A stretch of DNA of 64,000 nt, taken from Spirometra erinaceieuropaei. Taxonomy: Eukaryota > Platyhelminthes > Cestoda > Diphyllobothriidea > Diphyllobothriidae. Below, piece after piece: positions 1 through 10,600 of the stretch. Numbering within the stretch: position 1 is the first letter of the stretch; each line of letters begins with the position of its first letter. Under the pieces are notes generated by a model. The model was not told where the DNA came from. It saw nothing but the letters and a program-made list of their open reading frames with translations, and made no database searches. The translations under genes and the position numbers were made by a program. The stretch is from assembly GCA_902702965.1 (NCBI GenBank), contig CACRXP010000068.1:1217858-1281857 (forward strand). The letters run 5' to 3'.

Positions 1-24
1 CCACCACCACCACCACCACCACCA
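1..24. repeat. (CAC)n microsatellite at window edge
   Basis: The first 24 bases are a pure CCA/CAC trinucleotide run that is cut by the window edge, so its full length is unknown. It lies in no convincing reading frame. Confidence 0.9.
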
Positions 25-1002
25 GGAGTGTCGTGGCATCATAAAAGTACCAATTAGATCAATTCACCGTTAAATAAACCGACCACAAATGACCCCCACT
101 TTTTCCTCACCTTTTTTTTCTTTCCAGCACAGACAGCGTCTCGGGGTTCCTCCCTCTGGCGGGCTGTACCTGACAGTGTAATGGCCAATTCGTTTCAGCC
201 GTCGATAAAAGCCGAAGCCACTACCGGATGTTGACATGTTAACCATCCCAGGCCCCTGCACATACTACCTCAAACAGGCGCATTCGAACAGGCGAAATTC
301 CGGTCTGCGCAATCCCCCCCCCCTTCCATACCTACTTGAAAAACCTCAAAATATGCATATACAATGGCCTGTAGACAGCTTCCCGTCGAACTTTGTTCCC
401 TTTTGTAGCCGGACTTATGATGCTCACTTTTGTAAATAAATACATAAATGTATACATATATACATAAATGTATAAATACAGAGGTAAGCCGACCACACCA
501 CGCCGCAAATGTACTAACTAAAAAGGCTGCAACTCGTAGTTCACTGCATTGTGCTTAGTTTCAGTGGGTCCTCCATCGTTCCCATATTTTGGCACATAAT
601 CACTCCAGTTTTGTTGATGTAAAGCCTTGTAACTTCAACAGAAATTAACGTGTAGACGCCGATTAGCATTCTCAGGACAGATCTTTCCAAGCTGGACCCC
701 GTGGTTAAAGCTTTACGTCACAGTACCTTTGTAAAAGCGCCATGTGGAATTCCCAACTTCATGTTTACGGGTAATGTGTTGTTGGTTCTTCGAAATGCAT
801 GCATTTAGCGAGACCTGTGGAGGCCTTTAAGCAGAGATATGCATCCCCCAATATTACAGTCGACAGTGCCCTAAATTCCAAGGGGTTAAGAGGGCCAGGG
901 CTATGCTTACTGCTCAGGTTAGCGCTAACTCTCTGGCACTTAGCGCTCGGCCACCTGTGGTACGGAGGATGACCCCCTTGTCCGGCCAGGATACCAAATA
1001 AT
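25..1002. other. No gene recognised
   Basis: This stretch has short open frames on both strands but none longer than about 100 codons and none with a recognisable domain. An A/T-rich tetranucleotide-like run (tacata/aaatgtata) lies near 436-480. I see no RNA gene or repeat shared with the rest of the window. Confidence 0.5.
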
Positions 1003-1318
1003 GAAGATGCGGTCACTGGAACAAGAAATTTATTTGCCAGATGTTTCGGATTCTCACTCGAATCCATCGTCAGAGACATTCGCAGATAAAGGTGATGGTG
1101 GCACCAGGAGTGCAGTATTTATAGCATGTGGATGCCGTGGGACCGTATGCGCACTGTAATTAACAGTTCTCGCAATCACCGCTGAGGTCGTAATTGATGC
1201 GGTGGTAGCTTGTCGGTCCGGGTCCGAGTCGTTAATTGCCGCGATTCCGTCATCCGTGCTGGAGTGAGAATCCGAAACGTCAGGCAAATAAATTTCTTGT
1301 TCCAGTGATCGCATCTTC
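1003..1318. repeat. Inverted repeat with 57-bp arms
   Basis: Bases 1003-1059 and 1262-1318 are reverse complements with about three mismatches, separated by about 200 bp that do not pair. Each arm, read outward, holds the string GAGAATCCGAAAC, followed by an AT-rich run ending in TTGTTCCAGTGA. On the minus strand the left arm is preceded by CTGACGATGGATTC, which can pair with GAATCC to make a hairpin next to GAAAC. Such CTGANGA...GAAAC strings are typical near the 3' ends of some retroelements including PLEs, so this may be the folded-back tail of a dead element. Stems I and III of a full hammerhead are not evident. The frames over it (765-1079 and 1054-1314, minus) have no known domain. Confidence 0.6.
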
Positions 1319-3356
1319 TGAACTGCTAACTGGAACTCGCCTGTTCGCTTCTATCAGCAATACAAAATAATGATTGTTTATTAGGAACATAGATAGGTCC
1401 ATTCAGAGTTACAAACCAGCCCATGGTCTTAGGTCATCCGCATTTGAAGATAGCAAAACGTGGTCCTGCGGTATCAGTATGTCAGTCAGGGACGGGTTAG
1501 ATGAGAAGGTTTCGCTCGAAATGAGTAAGCCTCCTGAGTAAGTATTAAGAAACGGGGTTGCTGTTGTTGTTAAATTAGAGGATTTATCATCAGATAGTTG
1601 GTGGCCCCAAAATGATTCGAGGATGCAAATTTCCCACTACCCATTCCGGGCAGCTAATAAATTGACAGTTGAAATAGGTAGACTCATCACTGTCGGAAAT
1701 CGCCAGCAAGCGTCAACGACGAATGCAGGAGTTAGCGCAAACGCATTAACAAAATTGCCCTATCCCTTTCAAACCTTAATTCTTGTCATTTTGCAATATT
1801 CTTCTCAGGTTGTCATCGTTTTCAATGCAAGGGAAATTAAAAGTCTACTTTTGTGAAACAGTATGCATGCTTGAGTTAGTTGCATCGAAAGTCCTATAGG
1901 CAATGCACCAACGACCGTCAAAGAGCAGAAATCGGAATGTACTAACACAGCTGGAAAGACGTGTCGATTGACGCTGATAACCTCTTCTAGAAAGTGTCAT
2001 TTGCTTTGGGTGGGATACTGTCCTTATTCGGTAAGGCACGATGCATAAATCTTGATGCTGAGAGGAATTCAAGAGTCAGTTTGAACAGATTGTTTTATTA
2101 CCGCATTTCCTTTTCTCAAGCCGATCGAGCATGTTTAAGTCAAGATCCAACTGGGAGATTTTGCTTGAACCTTGTAGGGACCATCTTCTCGTTCCCCATA
2201 ATACTGAAAGAATTGCGTCAAATCTCTTGTAATCCTCTGAGAATTAACTTTTTTTGCATGGACTTTGTAGGGGCGGTCTTTCTGTTCCCCATATCATAAG
2301 AGCCAGTAAGCACCAATTGCATATTCATGCACTGATTCCCGAGGAAGGTAAAAAAGGCAACATAGTAACTAAAGCTCATATACCAGAAAATACAAAGGGA
2401 GCGCTGGGGAGATGGAGGGCACTGATGAGCCTAATCCCTCGCAACTGTGTCATGCGGCGGCACAAGATCAGCAAAACACGCGTGTCTAGGCTTCTAGCTA
2501 GTACCTGTGCTGTCAATATGGCAAATAAATCAATATTTGGACACCACTTCCCTACGGAACACAGGACCGGAGTTAAAAATTAGAGTGTATCACCGATTTC
2601 CTCTGAGATGCAAACTTCCCATGGGACACAGTGTTGGCTAGTTAATTCAAACTACAATTTGTACTTAATAGACTTCAGTAAGTAGTTTATAGAAACTTAA
2701 GCGACAAAGTGAAATACTGAATGTTCTAAGGTGTTCTGCGCGAATCGTGCAGGATGCCTTGGACAATCAACCCTGTTTCCCAGTTCTTAAACGAGAAGAA
2801 CAACTTAAGAAGGCACACCGAAATTTGGTTATGCTATGGTGATGAAGATGCGTTTTCCCTACGTGTTGTTCAGAGAACTGACGAAGTAACTGTTATAATG
2901 CCTAAACTGTATGGATGTCCATTCAGAAAACGCAGATGGAGCTCATCCATGAGATCCCTAGAAGGAGTTAAAGGAAAAAATCCGCCGCTAAGAGAGGTCA
3001 TAGTGTTTTTAACGATCAACTCTTTGATTGCCTCTGTTTTACACGATTTAACAGTCCATACAATCGGTTAATTTGGGTCGTGGTCGTTACTGAAACAGTT
3101 TAATATGCAGTTAAGGTCTTCCAGAAATACCTTCACCGGGACAAAATAAGAATGTAACATAAAATGACGTCGGAGGAACTGGTACTCCAGCAGCGCGGAA
3201 CAAAAGAAAGGGGACGCACGGAGCCTTGTCTTCATCGAACGGGTTAATGTGTTGAGATTCAAAGAACCCATCTCAGCAGCGTGATCCCGGATAGTTGGGT
3301 CACGACCCAGGATGAATCGGCTGAGCACAGCCATATGGCTCCCCATATTACAGTTG
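1319..3356. other. No gene recognised
   Basis: Several frames of 75-109 codons occur on both strands (for example 1994-2299 and 2254-2583 plus, 2754-3071 plus), but they overlap each other, lack recognisable domains and lie in ordinary AT-rich sequence. A short imperfect repeat is visible: the string around 2176-2198 (GTAGGGACCATCTTCTCGTT) is echoed near 2266-2288 (GTAGGGGCGGTCTTTCTGTT). I treat the stretch as intergenic or repeat-derived. Confidence 0.4.
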
Positions 3357-3515
3357 GTCTTGACGTAGGTTGAAAGGGGGTTAGGATTGGATTTAATGGC
3401 AGGGTTAGACGGGTAAGGATTTGGATTAGGGGCAATGAGTTAGTTTTGAGTTTAGGGTTAGTAGGCTAATGGTAAGGTTAAACTTAAAGCACGGGAATAG
3501 GTATCCCCCGAAATC
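3357..3515 (+). repeat. Degenerate TTAGGG-like tract plus GGGAATAGGTATCCCC motif
   Basis: A G/T-rich strand contains many units of the type GGTTAG, TTAGGG, GGATTAG and GTTAGGTT with irregular spacing, ending in a CACGGGAATAGGTATCCCC string near 3490-3510. The same pairing of a decayed telomere-like tract with a GGGAATA(G/T)G string recurs near 37.2, 40.7, 42.4 and 43.5-43.9 kb. It looks like one dispersed family rather than a chromosome end, because non-telomeric sequence lies on both sides. Confidence 0.6.
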
Positions 3516-3739
3516 TAAAGTGATGCTGGCTGTAGTATTTGTCTGATTTTAAGGATTGTGAGCGTTTTCTATACCACTGTCAACAAACCATGGCACACGC
3601 AGCCTGGTGTGAGCCGGCAGTTCCCTGGCACCTGGTTTCCCTGCTGGTAAGTGCGCTTGCAATCCCGATGGGTATGCAGGTCGGGAGTCATTCTCGGCTT
3701 TCCGCTGTTGCTGCCGGCTAAAATCCAGGTTAAGCGTTT

Positions 3740-4005
3740 GTTATGGATTGGGGATCGTGGAGTGGTACGCCTAGGCACGGACCCGGCCGAGTCACACACA
3801 CCTGTGCCCCTCCCGCCTTCGGTCCTCTTGAATATGTCATAGAACGGAAGTGGGGAAGGAGGAATGAGTGCGGTAGACGCTGCGCAAGTCTGCTCACCCT
3901 ATAACCTAACTCACGCGCAAGTCATCGTGTTTGATCTCACTTAGCTATGGTGTACAAGGTGGACATCGTAAGTTGCGACGGTCAAACTGTCATGTGTTAG
4001 GCTTA
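3740..4005 (+). repeat. Dispersed repeat C, 3' module (diverged copy)
   Basis: This segment matches, with many changes, the modules at 55602-55800, 56232-56430 and 56455-56645. Shared landmarks in order are a GGTACGCC-like start, CGGTCCTCTTGA, GGAAGGAGG, GCGGTAGACG, CGCAAGTCTGC, GTACAAGGTGGACATCG and GACGGTCAAACTGTC. The module ends near 4000. The small frame at 3651-3842 is incidental. Confidence 0.65.
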
Positions 4006-4577
4006 AATTCCTTAGTCTAATAATTCATTGCAAAGTTTGAGGTGGGTCAAAGACGAAGGCGTGAAAGAAACAACAGAGGCCAAGGACTAGTTCTGGGCCT
4101 TATCAGCAACCAGCCAAACGGTTATAAGCACTGTTTTACAAGGGCACTCTATCGGCGCGTTGTGAAGAGGGAGACAAGGTCGATGAATTAACATATTTTG
4201 ATGGAAATGCGGAGAAACGGATCCCATTTAGAAGGGTTCATCGCAACTTCGACTGGAAACTGAGTGGCATACCTCTACCAAAAAGGGAGTTCTGTGGAGG
4301 TTGGTGTTGTAAAGGCGAGAGCACTAAATGTGGCCAAAATACACCCTCAGAAGGACGATTAAAATTTTTATTTAATGGTCGGAGTTTTTTTATTCATATA
4401 AAACACTGGCGGAGTCGAGCACCAGCTTATGCAAGTAACCAGTGAGGACGTTGATGCAACGCTGTGTGCAGTAGGGGCATGTCAATGGTGATAGATGTGA
4501 GCGTAGTAGTAAAACAGTGAAATCACGTGCGATATTTGCCACTTTTTGTGCGAAGTCAATGAGAGCTATGCAAGTGC

Positions 4578-5090
4578 CTGCGATGCAGAAGTTGACAGTG
4601 CATAGCGACACGCGAGATATACAAAGAGTTTATGGTGAAAGCCTTCCGTAAACTATTGGCTACGTTTGGCGGTACAACTTACCCTTGTCCTAAACCACAC
4701 CGATAACCCGAGCTGACAACGAGCGTGTAGCAAACCAAAACTACTTTGCACATTTAGTAGTAAGATGGTATATACTTTCACCAAGCGTCGCAACAAGTCA
4801 GTCTTAACCCGTTCTTGAGCGCAGACAAGTGCACGAGATGCTGAAGTCGACAGTGCGTAGCGGCACGTGGGATAGGCAGCGAGTTTATCGAAAAAAATTT
4901 CAGCAAGCAATCAGCTAACCTAAAGATTGGGTGCTAAGTTTAGTGTTGCAACTTACCCTTAGTCCTAACCCAGGATGATAACACGAGTTAACAGCAAACA
5001 TGCAGCTGACTAAAGTCACTAAATATATTTGAGTAGTGAGATGGTATGTACTTTCGCCAAGTCAGTCTTGACCCACTCTCCGTTCGCACC
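4578..5090 (-). repeat. Two diverged tandem copies, period about 255-275 bp
   Basis: The stretch starting at 4582 (GATGCAGAAGTTGACAGTGC) recurs at 4837 (GATGCTGAAGTCGACAGTGC), and the downstream landmark GATGGTATATACTTTCACC near 4764 recurs near 5039. The intervening sequence also matches in order: the start of an AGTTTAT string, AACTTACCCTT, and a TAACACGAG-like string. The two minus-strand frames of 73 and 85 codons (4390-4611 and 4653-4910) are both carried by this repeat and resemble each other, but I recognise no protein family. Confidence 0.75.
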
Positions 5091-5555
5091 AAACTTCTTA
5101 GACTCGTACGTTCCGAAATGAGAAGAAAGAATAAACTGCAGAGAACCCAAACGTTTCAAACCGAACACATACGGGAGCGTAACTTGGGCCACGAAAGTCG
5201 GAAATGTTTGTGAAAATTGAACCCCCCTTTTCCTCTCTTAATGCTCCTACGGTTATTTTTTTCTTCTTGCATCTCCTGGCCTATTTTACTTGACACATGT
5301 CAACCCTTTCCTGCTTTGTTTATTTGAATTACGATTATATGGTCATCTAGACAGTACAGTAGCACCTTTTGGAAGGAATTAAAAACGTGCAAATTGAGCT
5401 GCGAATTCACACAGTATATTGAAAATTCGACTATTAATTTCGACGATGTCCTCCATGGGCTTCACAGCAGGATTAGAACATACACGGCGGCTTGGGCGTG
5501 ATTTCTTCTAAAGCCATACTAGACCTACGCAGAATCGCCCGCATTCTCTCCTCTT
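5091..5555. other. No gene recognised
   Basis: AT-rich sequence with no frame of note and no match that I can see to the repeats elsewhere in the window. Confidence 0.4.
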
Positions 5556-5559
5556 CCCC

Positions 5560-5935
5560 TCCATAGTCAGGAAGACCGGGGTGAGAGATGGCTCAGGTGA
5601 CTGGCACGGCCGAAGCCGCTTCTAAGCGTGCCGCCCACACCCGGCCTGGAGCCCACGGAGTGGGAGAGTCATAAAGGCCACATTAAGAGGGAGCCATTGC
5701 AGCCTAACTCTTAGACCACCAGTCAGCCACTCCACACAAACACACAACACTGGACCGACTACGAGGTCCAAGTTTTCTCGTCAATTGGCAACTTTCCAAG
5801 CCACGGCTTTTAGAGCCCAGTGATAGCTTCAAGTGCGTCAGATTATTTGTAGTGAGGAAAGTGCGCCGAGTCTTCGACCTCACCCTCCCTCCCCTTCCCA
5901 GGCCCCTGCCAACACGGGATATTAATAATATCGAC
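5560..5935 (+). repeat. Dispersed repeat C, 5' module (diverged copy)
   Basis: The landmarks GGCACGGCCGAAGCCGC, CATAAAGGCCACATTAA and GAGCCATTGCAGCC, in that order and spacing, are the same as in 55278-55395. Its right side (GGCAACTTTCCAAGCCACG, then a CTTCGACCTC pyrimidine tract) resembles 49354-49500. These three loci together define one dispersed family, GC-richer than its surroundings. Confidence 0.65.
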
Positions 5936-6292
5936 GCATGTAGTCTGTAGTCATTACGTCGAGTTGGTGATGCTCATACGCACATTTATTGCTTACCTGT
6001 GACGAAAATCAACTGAAAACCATTCCTTCAATACATTCAATTCCTCCCGATCTGCTCTGATTTGAACCGTTGTAGAAACCGAATAAACAATCCCGGACGA
6101 GTTCACGGGGGACGGCGTCTGATTGGACGGCATACACTTCCGGTTCTTCCGCCATGGGGTGCGTCTGGTGGGATTTCTCCATTTTCAACCTGTTTAATAG
6201 TTTCCTTCCCCGAGCATTTTTTCTTAGCTACTCTTTCTATTGCCGTTCCCAAAGAAATTTCCCTTATCCTGAGGCCTTCTTAATTGATACAG
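5936..6292. other. No gene recognised
   Basis: One 73-codon plus frame (6062-6283) without recognisable domain. Nothing else is visible between repeat C and the foldback element. Confidence 0.4.
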
Positions 6293-7266
6293 TACAGTAG
6301 GAGGGCTAACTCATGAAATGGCAACCGAAATTCCGAAATACGTTTTCGTTTCGAAAAGATCAGCTAAGTAGGGTTGTAAAACTAGTCAGTCTGCAACATA
6401 ATTCTATAATATTTCAGTAACCTCAGGATGTCGGTTTTCGAATGAACTTCCTTCCGACTGCATGCAAAGAAGACACTCTGTAAAAAATGCTACTTATTTT
6501 GCAGGAATTTTTCTTATTGATTTTCGATGCCCTAAAAGTCCAATCATATTCCATGGAAAAAATGCGTAAAAATATTCATTCTTCTACTCATTCGGTTGAA
6601 AATTACGTCTTCTTCTAAATTTATGCTTGAAGGAGGGACATAATACGGTTTTAAAAAGTTTTTAATTGGGGTACTTTTAAATACCGTTAAATGGCCTTTC
6701 ATAAATCCTCATGTCTGTGCCTTTACTAATATGGATCGAATCCACTGCCGAAGTTTATGGACCCTATATGGTTCCCCTTTATTGCCGTAGAGAACTGTGT
6801 GGTTTCCCGTACTCGGAAAATATACGGCTTGTAATTTGGAAACCTTTAATCCAAGTGTGACGGTAGAGCGGGTTCAAAATTATCCGGGAATTGGAAAAAT
6901 TTTTGAAAACCGAATTATACCCTTCCTTTGAGTATAAGATTGGAAGAAGACGTAATTTAGCACCAAAGGAGCAAAAGAATAAATGTTTTGTACACGTTTT
7001 CCATGAAATTTATTTGGACTTTTAGAGGCATGGAAAATCACTGAGAAAAATTCATGCTACTGAAGTAGTCACTTTTTGTTGAGTGTAGTTTTTGCATGCA
7101 GCCGGAAGGAAGTTCATTCGAAAACTGGAATCCCGGGTCAAATGAGATATTATAGAATTATGTTACAGGTTGACTAGTTTTACACTCCTAGTTAATCAAT
7201 CTTTTCGAGACGAAGACGCATTTCGGAACTTTGATTTACATTTCATGAGTTAGCCCACTTACCGCA
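6293..7266. mobile_element. Foldback element, subfamily 1 (palindromic MITE, possible Tc1/mariner relative)
   Basis: The left end (TACAGTAGGAGGGCTAACTC) and the reverse complement of the right end (TGCGGTAAGTGGGCTAACTC) match, and the pairing continues inward for hundreds of bases. The marks CATGAAATG, GTCAGTCTG-like, CCTTCCGACTGCATGCA and AATATTCATTCTTCTAC all reappear inverted near 6975-7250. No transposase frame lies inside. A TACAGT-type end flanked by TA is what Tc1/mariner non-autonomous elements have; that assignment is inference. Copies at 26728, 33266, 40765 and 50095 share the same ends and interior. Confidence 0.8.
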
Positions 7267-8026
7267 TGTTTGTCAACTTGCTCGCTACTCCGAAATGCCT
7301 ATACGGAGCACAACACACATAACCGGGTGGACTATGATATTTAATGGCCAGACAAAATGTCTGTTGTCAATTCCAAGCTTTCGTTCGGCGAAGTGTTTAC
7401 GTTTATGGGACAGAACGTATGATCTGATTCCTCTTCGTCTCCAAAAAGCATGGTAAGACAAAAAGGTTTGGCTTTCAAGAGAATATTGTTGAATGATATT
7501 TTTTATCTGCAATTATGTTTTTGTCTTTCTGATGCCTTCGAGATGATCAAAAGTAAATTATAGGTTTCAGATATGGTGGAGGCATTATTTCTGTCAATCA
7601 CAACCGGTGCTCATGCTTCGATAACCTGGTAGAGGTTGGAGCTGTCAAATGTACTCCCCATCTGCCAGATGAATTGAAAACATCATATTTATTAGTATTA
7701 ATCTTCCTCCTTCAGCAAGTAAGGGCTCATTAGTCAGTTTTTTCCGAATTCCTGCCATTTAACATGCTTCATTGTCTTGTGAGCACTTCAGCCCTTTGTG
7801 TGGGGATTTTTGCTGTGTGAACCTATGCCTACTTGCTCTTCTGGTTTTCAAACACGTCACATCCTTAAAAAGTTATACTGGGGTTTTCCTTGACGCCGTT
7901 CAACTTAATTGCGTTGGACATTTTCGCATTTAAAATAGAGTTCCGCGGTCCAGCTCAGTATACTCCGTCCAACCAGGACTTTCGAGAACTCTGCTCTAAT
8001 TCTAAACGGACATTCTTACTATATTT
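7267..8026. other. No gene recognised
   Basis: Frames of 68-75 codons only, without domains. Not matched to other parts of the window. Confidence 0.4.
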
Positions 8027-8200
8027 GAGAGAGAGAAACTTCACACCGCAATGGCTCCTCTTGAAATATTATTCTGCTTCAGGGCTGTATAACTGATGTT
8101 GCTATGCTCGTCGCAACCGGTCAGATGGTAGCTCATACTATATTTGGCAGTATTGTTTAAGCGGAATTACCGATATATGTTGTTTTCATGAAAATTATGG
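8027..8200 (+). repeat. Direct repeat, copy 1
   Basis: About 172 bp starting in a short GAGAGAGA run, then CACACCGCAATGGCTCCTC, TTCTGCTTCAGGGCTGTATA and GGTCAGATGGTAGCTCATAC, ending after TTGTTTTCATGAAAATTATG. The same series of landmarks occurs about 720 bp downstream at 8745-8925. Confidence 0.85.
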
Positions 8201-8744
8201 GTTAGATCGCGGTTCGCAGCCCCGAATGGGAAGCCTATGGCGAGGTCCCTGTCTTACGGGAATCGTTGGAAAGGGGGTTATGCTGGTGGGGTAAATGCAA
8301 GGGCTGGTTGATGAATGCTGGAGATTTTGGTAGGAAAGATAGTTTCCTGAGAAAAGGTTTTGAAGTCTTAAGCGGGTGGAATAATGGCAGAAATTAAAAA
8401 AAAACCGTGGAAAACAGCACAGCCTGCGGAAAATGACAGCAGTGAATAGTGGTAGGTTTAGCTGACCATAGCGCCGTAGTAACTAATGAGAGGTAGGCGG
8501 CGGATGGCAAGGTCAGTTCTCATGGCGTAACCGAAAACCGCAGACGAAACCATGAGTGTCAGGGAGGTAGCAAGCGGAAATAGAATGAACGACAATGAAG
8601 CCCAACTGCGGTAAGCGTATACCCGGATCATGGAAAACTAAGCATGAGAAAACCACAGAGAAGACGCGGTAGCAGGTGGATTACGTGTTGGCGTAATAAA
8701 AAGGAGGACGACGTAGCTCGTGACCGTTTAACTCCCGAAGAGAG
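8201..8744. other. Spacer between the direct repeats
   Basis: Purine-rich sequence on the plus strand with many GAAAA, GGTAG and GGCGG strings. No frame of interest and no internal repeat. It is richer in G than the flanks. Confidence 0.4.
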
Positions 8745-8925
8745 AGAGAGAGAGAGAAACTGCACACCACAATGGCTCCTCCTAAAACATTCTTCTGCTT
8801 CAGGGCTGTATAACGGATGTCGTTATGCTCGTCGTAAACGGTCAGATGGTAGCTCATACTATATTTTGCAGTATTGTTTAAGTGGAATTTCTGATATCTG
8901 TTGTTTCCATAAAAGTCATGATTAA
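8745..8925 (+). repeat. Direct repeat, copy 2
   Basis: Copy of 8027-8200 with roughly 85-90 percent identity by eye. It starts in a longer (GA)n run and carries the 93-codon frame at 8644-8925, which partly translates the same sequence as the frame at 7890-8096 in copy 1. The shared frame is not preserved through the full repeat, so I do not call a gene. Confidence 0.85.
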
Positions 8926-10253
8926 GCCTGACAGTGTTCACTTTCCACCACTTAAGCTTCTAAAGCAGCGAATAGGACTCATCTACAAAGGGAGGTCTGC
9001 GTGACTAACCGACGTAGTTGCTGTCCGCATAAAGTGCGAGTTCGCCAGCCTAAATGATCTGCTTGTTAGTTAAATTCTTCTCTCATTTTTCGTACCATGT
9101 TCTCCTGTCTCCTGCCGAAATTTGCAAAAAGCCTTAAAACGTTTCACTGACCAATGAACCACTTTGCCTCATGCTGATACAAACGCAGACTCATCGCAGC
9201 AAAATCTATTCCTCGCCGCCGATGATTCCAATCTTACCTCAACTGACTGCGTCTTCTGTGAAATGAGACTGGTTGGGGTGAAAAAACACCGTTAAGAGGT
9301 ATGTGGTCCAATGGCCGCAGGATAGGGCGGTGTCTCGTCACTTCTCCCTAACTCCTACTTTACTCAAACAGCGCCCGTCTTAAACCGTTGTATAGTTTAT
9401 CAGCCTAGAGAGTAATAGGCGCGAGGAGGAGGAAGAGTACGTGATTCAAACGTAAGAACATATATAAAAAGTTGCATTGTTCAATAACTGTTGAACCGGA
9501 TGGTGCCTCTTTACTTCTTAAGTCCTGCTCAAATAAATGGACACCCATTTTACCCTTTATTGCAGTTCAGGATCTTTAAACGTATTCGTCGTTGCTGTTG
9601 CAGGGTCTAAGTAGATATTAATATGTTACCAGAGGGAAAACGAAAGAGTCTGTGGGATAGATTGACACAGCACTGTTTCGGGCTTGCATGCCTTCATTTG
9701 GTCAATCATAACTATGACCAGCATATGGGACCGCAAACAAACATTCGCTCACACACCTGGCGTAGCTGGTCCGCCACTGGTGTCTATCAGATGGATCATA
9801 AGTCCTTCATCAAACCGCAGTTCATCCGCGCCTTACCATCTACCATTATCTGTCGTTGCAGATCTGGTATTTATTCACTCAAGAATGGGCTCACACCGAT
9901 CCATCGGCTTCCCGAGGCAGACAACCTTCTATTTTACCCCCTCACCGGTTTTACCCGTCTCGCACCGGCAAGCTAAAGTCAATCAAGGACTGCCAATAGG
10001 TTGCGTATGCTGGTAATATGGTCGTTGGTCATCCTGTTGAAGGGGAGGTCGATCTCCAACCTCTTGAGGTTTTAACACTGTCGTCGGAAAGCGGTGTTCC
10101 ACCTAACGGTTAGAAATCAGTTGAGTGTAGGTTTCGAGTGAGACCATCTTTAATTCTTGCACCCTTTGGTACACTGCTTTTGACGAGGTCTCTTCTTTTT
10201 CGTGTATCCTCATTTGTCAAATCCGTTTCCGCTAAAAGTCCCAATCGGGGTGG
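8926..10253. other. No gene recognised
   Basis: Two overlapping plus frames of 110-117 codons (9623-9976 and 9684-10016) occupy the same sequence in different phases and have no recognisable domain. At most one could be coding and neither has support. No repeat shared with the rest of the window is visible. Confidence 0.4.
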
Positions 10254-10456
10254 ACGGACGCTCACCGATCGTTCATACAGAACTCTCTCGTCCCGTTGTG
10301 CCTTACGGGCCCTCTCTTGAGCCCAACCAGCAGCCACACATGGCATAGGCAGAACGGTATTACCGAAAAAGACAAGGGAGACTGGAATGGCCATTTCTGG
10401 CCTATTGGCCGTCGTCAGCCAGTCATGCCCAACCTCTAAGTGTGGACCACCTGGGG
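10254..10456 (-). mobile_element. SINE family A, minus-strand copy (half of a head-to-head pair)
   Basis: Read on the minus strand this has the family A 3' landmarks in order: GGGTTGGGCATGACTGGCTGA-like, the CUGANGA/GAAA hammerhead-like block, CCAGTCTCCCTTGTC, GCGGCTGCTGGTTGGGCTC and CACAACGGGACGAG, ending in GATCGGTGAGCG. The copy stops at the tRNA-like region and is followed immediately by a copy in the other orientation. The 159-codon frame across this pair (10110-10589) is a by-product of the palindrome. Confidence 0.85.
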
Positions 10457-10460
10457 CTTT

Positions 10461-10600
10461 AGGACTTCTAACTGACAGGTCGCGAGTTCGAGCCCCAGGT
10501 TTCCCACACTTCGAGGTTGGGCATGGCCGACTGGCGACGGCTGATAAACCAGAAATGGTTATTTCAGCATCCCTTGTCTTTGTCGACAATACCCTCCCAC
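10461..10600 (+). mobile_element. SINE family A, plus-strand copy (half of a head-to-head pair)
   Basis: The copy begins inside the tRNA-like head (CTTCTAACTGACAGGTCGCG, then B-box-like GAGTTCGAGCCCC). It then has TTCCCACACTTCGAGGTTGG and a decayed hammerhead-like block in which the leading CTGA has been lost (GACTGGCGACGG...AGAAATGG), and ends at CTTGTCTTTGTCGACAAT. Together with the minus copy it forms a large hairpin. Confidence 0.85.

Noticed and set aside
1003..1080. Hammerhead ribozyme on the minus strand (CTGACGA...GAAAC)
   Set aside because: Stem II can form only with a bulged base, and I could not find matching stem I and stem III strands, so the motif is incomplete.
10110..10589. 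159-codon open frame on the minus strand
   Set aside because: It is produced by the head-to-head SINE pair; its middle part is the tRNA-like and ribozyme-like sequence read as protein.
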